This document shows positions 63,490 through 64,000 of a DNA stretch of 64,000 nt, in pieces. Every line of letters starts with the position of its first letter. Positions within the stretch are counted from its first letter, which is position 1. Location of the stretch: positions 682,001 through 746,000 of the forward strand of contig NZ_JAGTWY010000001.1 of the NCBI RefSeq assembly GCF_023657445.1. Direction: 5' to 3'. The translations under genes and the position numbers were made by a program. A model generated the notes under the pieces. It was not told where the DNA came from, did not search any database, and saw only the letters and a program-made list of their open reading frames with translations. The DNA comes from Marinobacter sediminum (GTDB lineage Bacteria; Pseudomonadota; Gammaproteobacteria; Pseudomonadales; Oleiphilaceae).

Positions 63490-64000
63490 ATGTATCCGGA
63501 ACTCGGACAGCTTGCACTGATTCTCGCGCTGCTGTTGGCAGTGCTCCTTTCCGTTGTGCCCCTGGTGGGATCCATTACTGGCCGGGATAACCTGCAAGCG
63601 TTCGCGCGACCGCTGGCCTCAGGGCTGTTTGTCTTTATCGGCCTGGCGTTTGCGGTTTTGACCCATGCCTTCCTGACCGATGATTTCTCAGTGGCCTATG
63701 TTGCCAATAACAGCAACAGCCTGCTGCCCTGGTATTTCAAGTTCAGTGCGGTCTGGGGCGGCCATGAAGGCTCGCTGTTGTTGTGGATTCTGATGCTTTC
63801 CGGCTGGACGCTGGCTGTGGCTATCTTCAGCCGCCGGCTGCCATCGGTAATGATTTCTCAGGTGCTGTCTGTGCTGGGCATGGTTTCGGTTGGCTTCCTG
63901 CTGTTCGTTATTGTCACCTCAAACCCGTTTGATCGTCTTTTGCCCAATGTTCCTGCAGATGGCGCTGATCTGAACCCATTGCTTCAGGATTTTGGTCTGA
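63490..64000 (+). CDS. ccmF: CcmF, cytochrome c heme lyase subunit, N-terminal part, partial
   Basis: The frame is open from ATG 63490 to the window end, 170 codons. It starts MYPELGQLALILALLLAVLL, has several membrane helices and the diagnostic FSAVWGGHEGSLLLW motif near residue 90. CcmF and CcmH-type proteins attach heme to apocytochrome c. About three quarters of the usual protein lies beyond the window. It follows ccmE by 35 bases. Confidence 0.95.
   Translation, partial: MYPELGQLALILALLLAVLLSVVPLVGSITGRDNLQAFARPLASGLFVFIGLAFAVLTHAFLTDDFSVAYVANNSNSLLPWYFKFSAVWGGHEGSLLLWILMLSGWTLAVAIFSRRLPSVMISQVLSVLGMVSVGFLLFVIVTSNPFDRLLPNVPADGADLNPLLQDFGL

Overview
This is a window from a gammaproteobacterial chromosome, most probably Marinobacter or a close relative. 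The reasons are the polar-flagellum gene order of the Pseudomonas/Marinobacter type (fleQ-fleSR-fliEFGHIJ ... flhAF-fleN-fliA-che-motCD-parCP-cheW), the lexA-sulA pair, a TRAP transporter with a universal stress protein, and moderately GC-rich coding sequence. The genus is inferred from gene content, not measured. No rRNA, tRNA, CRISPR array, insertion sequence or prophage was seen. No gap between genes exceeds about 270 bases.

Layout. 1-2.6 kb: end of a TRAP transporter operon (dctP partial, dctQ, dctM, uspA), closed by a two-way terminator. 2.7-5.3 kb, minus strand: an amidase and a membrane protein with a voltage-sensor-like domain. 5.4-10.9 kb: tamA-tamB, overlapping. 10.9-13.4 kb, minus strand: an amidoligase, a class I glutamine amidotransferase-like protein and a periplasmic SIMPL protein, in transcription order. 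13.5-14.7 kb: SOS-controlled lexA-sulA. 14.8-17.2 kb: two small conserved minus-strand genes and a DUF1329 gene behind a PsrA-like operator.

17.3-37.9 kb: first flagellar block. It contains a FliT-like chaperone gene, fleQ (sigma70-like promoter), fleSR (sigma54), fliEFGHIJ (sigma54), an HsbA-HsbR-HptB partner-switching module, fliK (sigma54) and fliLMNOPQR-flhB (sigma54). 38.0-40.8 kb: a minus-strand upp-uraA-methyltransferase operon interrupts the block. 41.0-54.9 kb: second flagellar/chemotaxis block, flhA-flhF-fleN-fliA (sigma54), cheY-cheZ-cheA-cheB-motC-motD, then parC-parP-cheW behind a FliA-type (sigma28) promoter, with another sigma54-type promoter before cheW.

54.9-58.7 kb: a DUF2802 membrane protein, then a 760-residue protein that joins a PIMT-like methyltransferase domain to a complete GspE/PilB-type secretion ATPase, then a MoxR-type AAA+ ATPase translationally coupled to it. 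This is the least expected part of the window. It lies downstream of flagellar-class promoters, yet no pilus or type II secretion component lies nearby. 58.7-60.5 kb, minus strand: an FlhB C-terminal-domain paralogue and a second FliK-like protein. 60.6-64.0 kb: cytochrome c maturation operon ccmABCDE and the start of ccmF, cut by the window end.

How it works together: FleQ and sigma54 switch on fleSR, the basal body and export genes; FlhF and FleN set flagellar place and number; FliA switches on late genes; CheA/W/Y/Z/B with ParC/ParP form a polar chemosensory array; MotCD is an alternative stator. The HptB-HsbR-HsbA module links a phosphorelay to motility and biofilm decisions.
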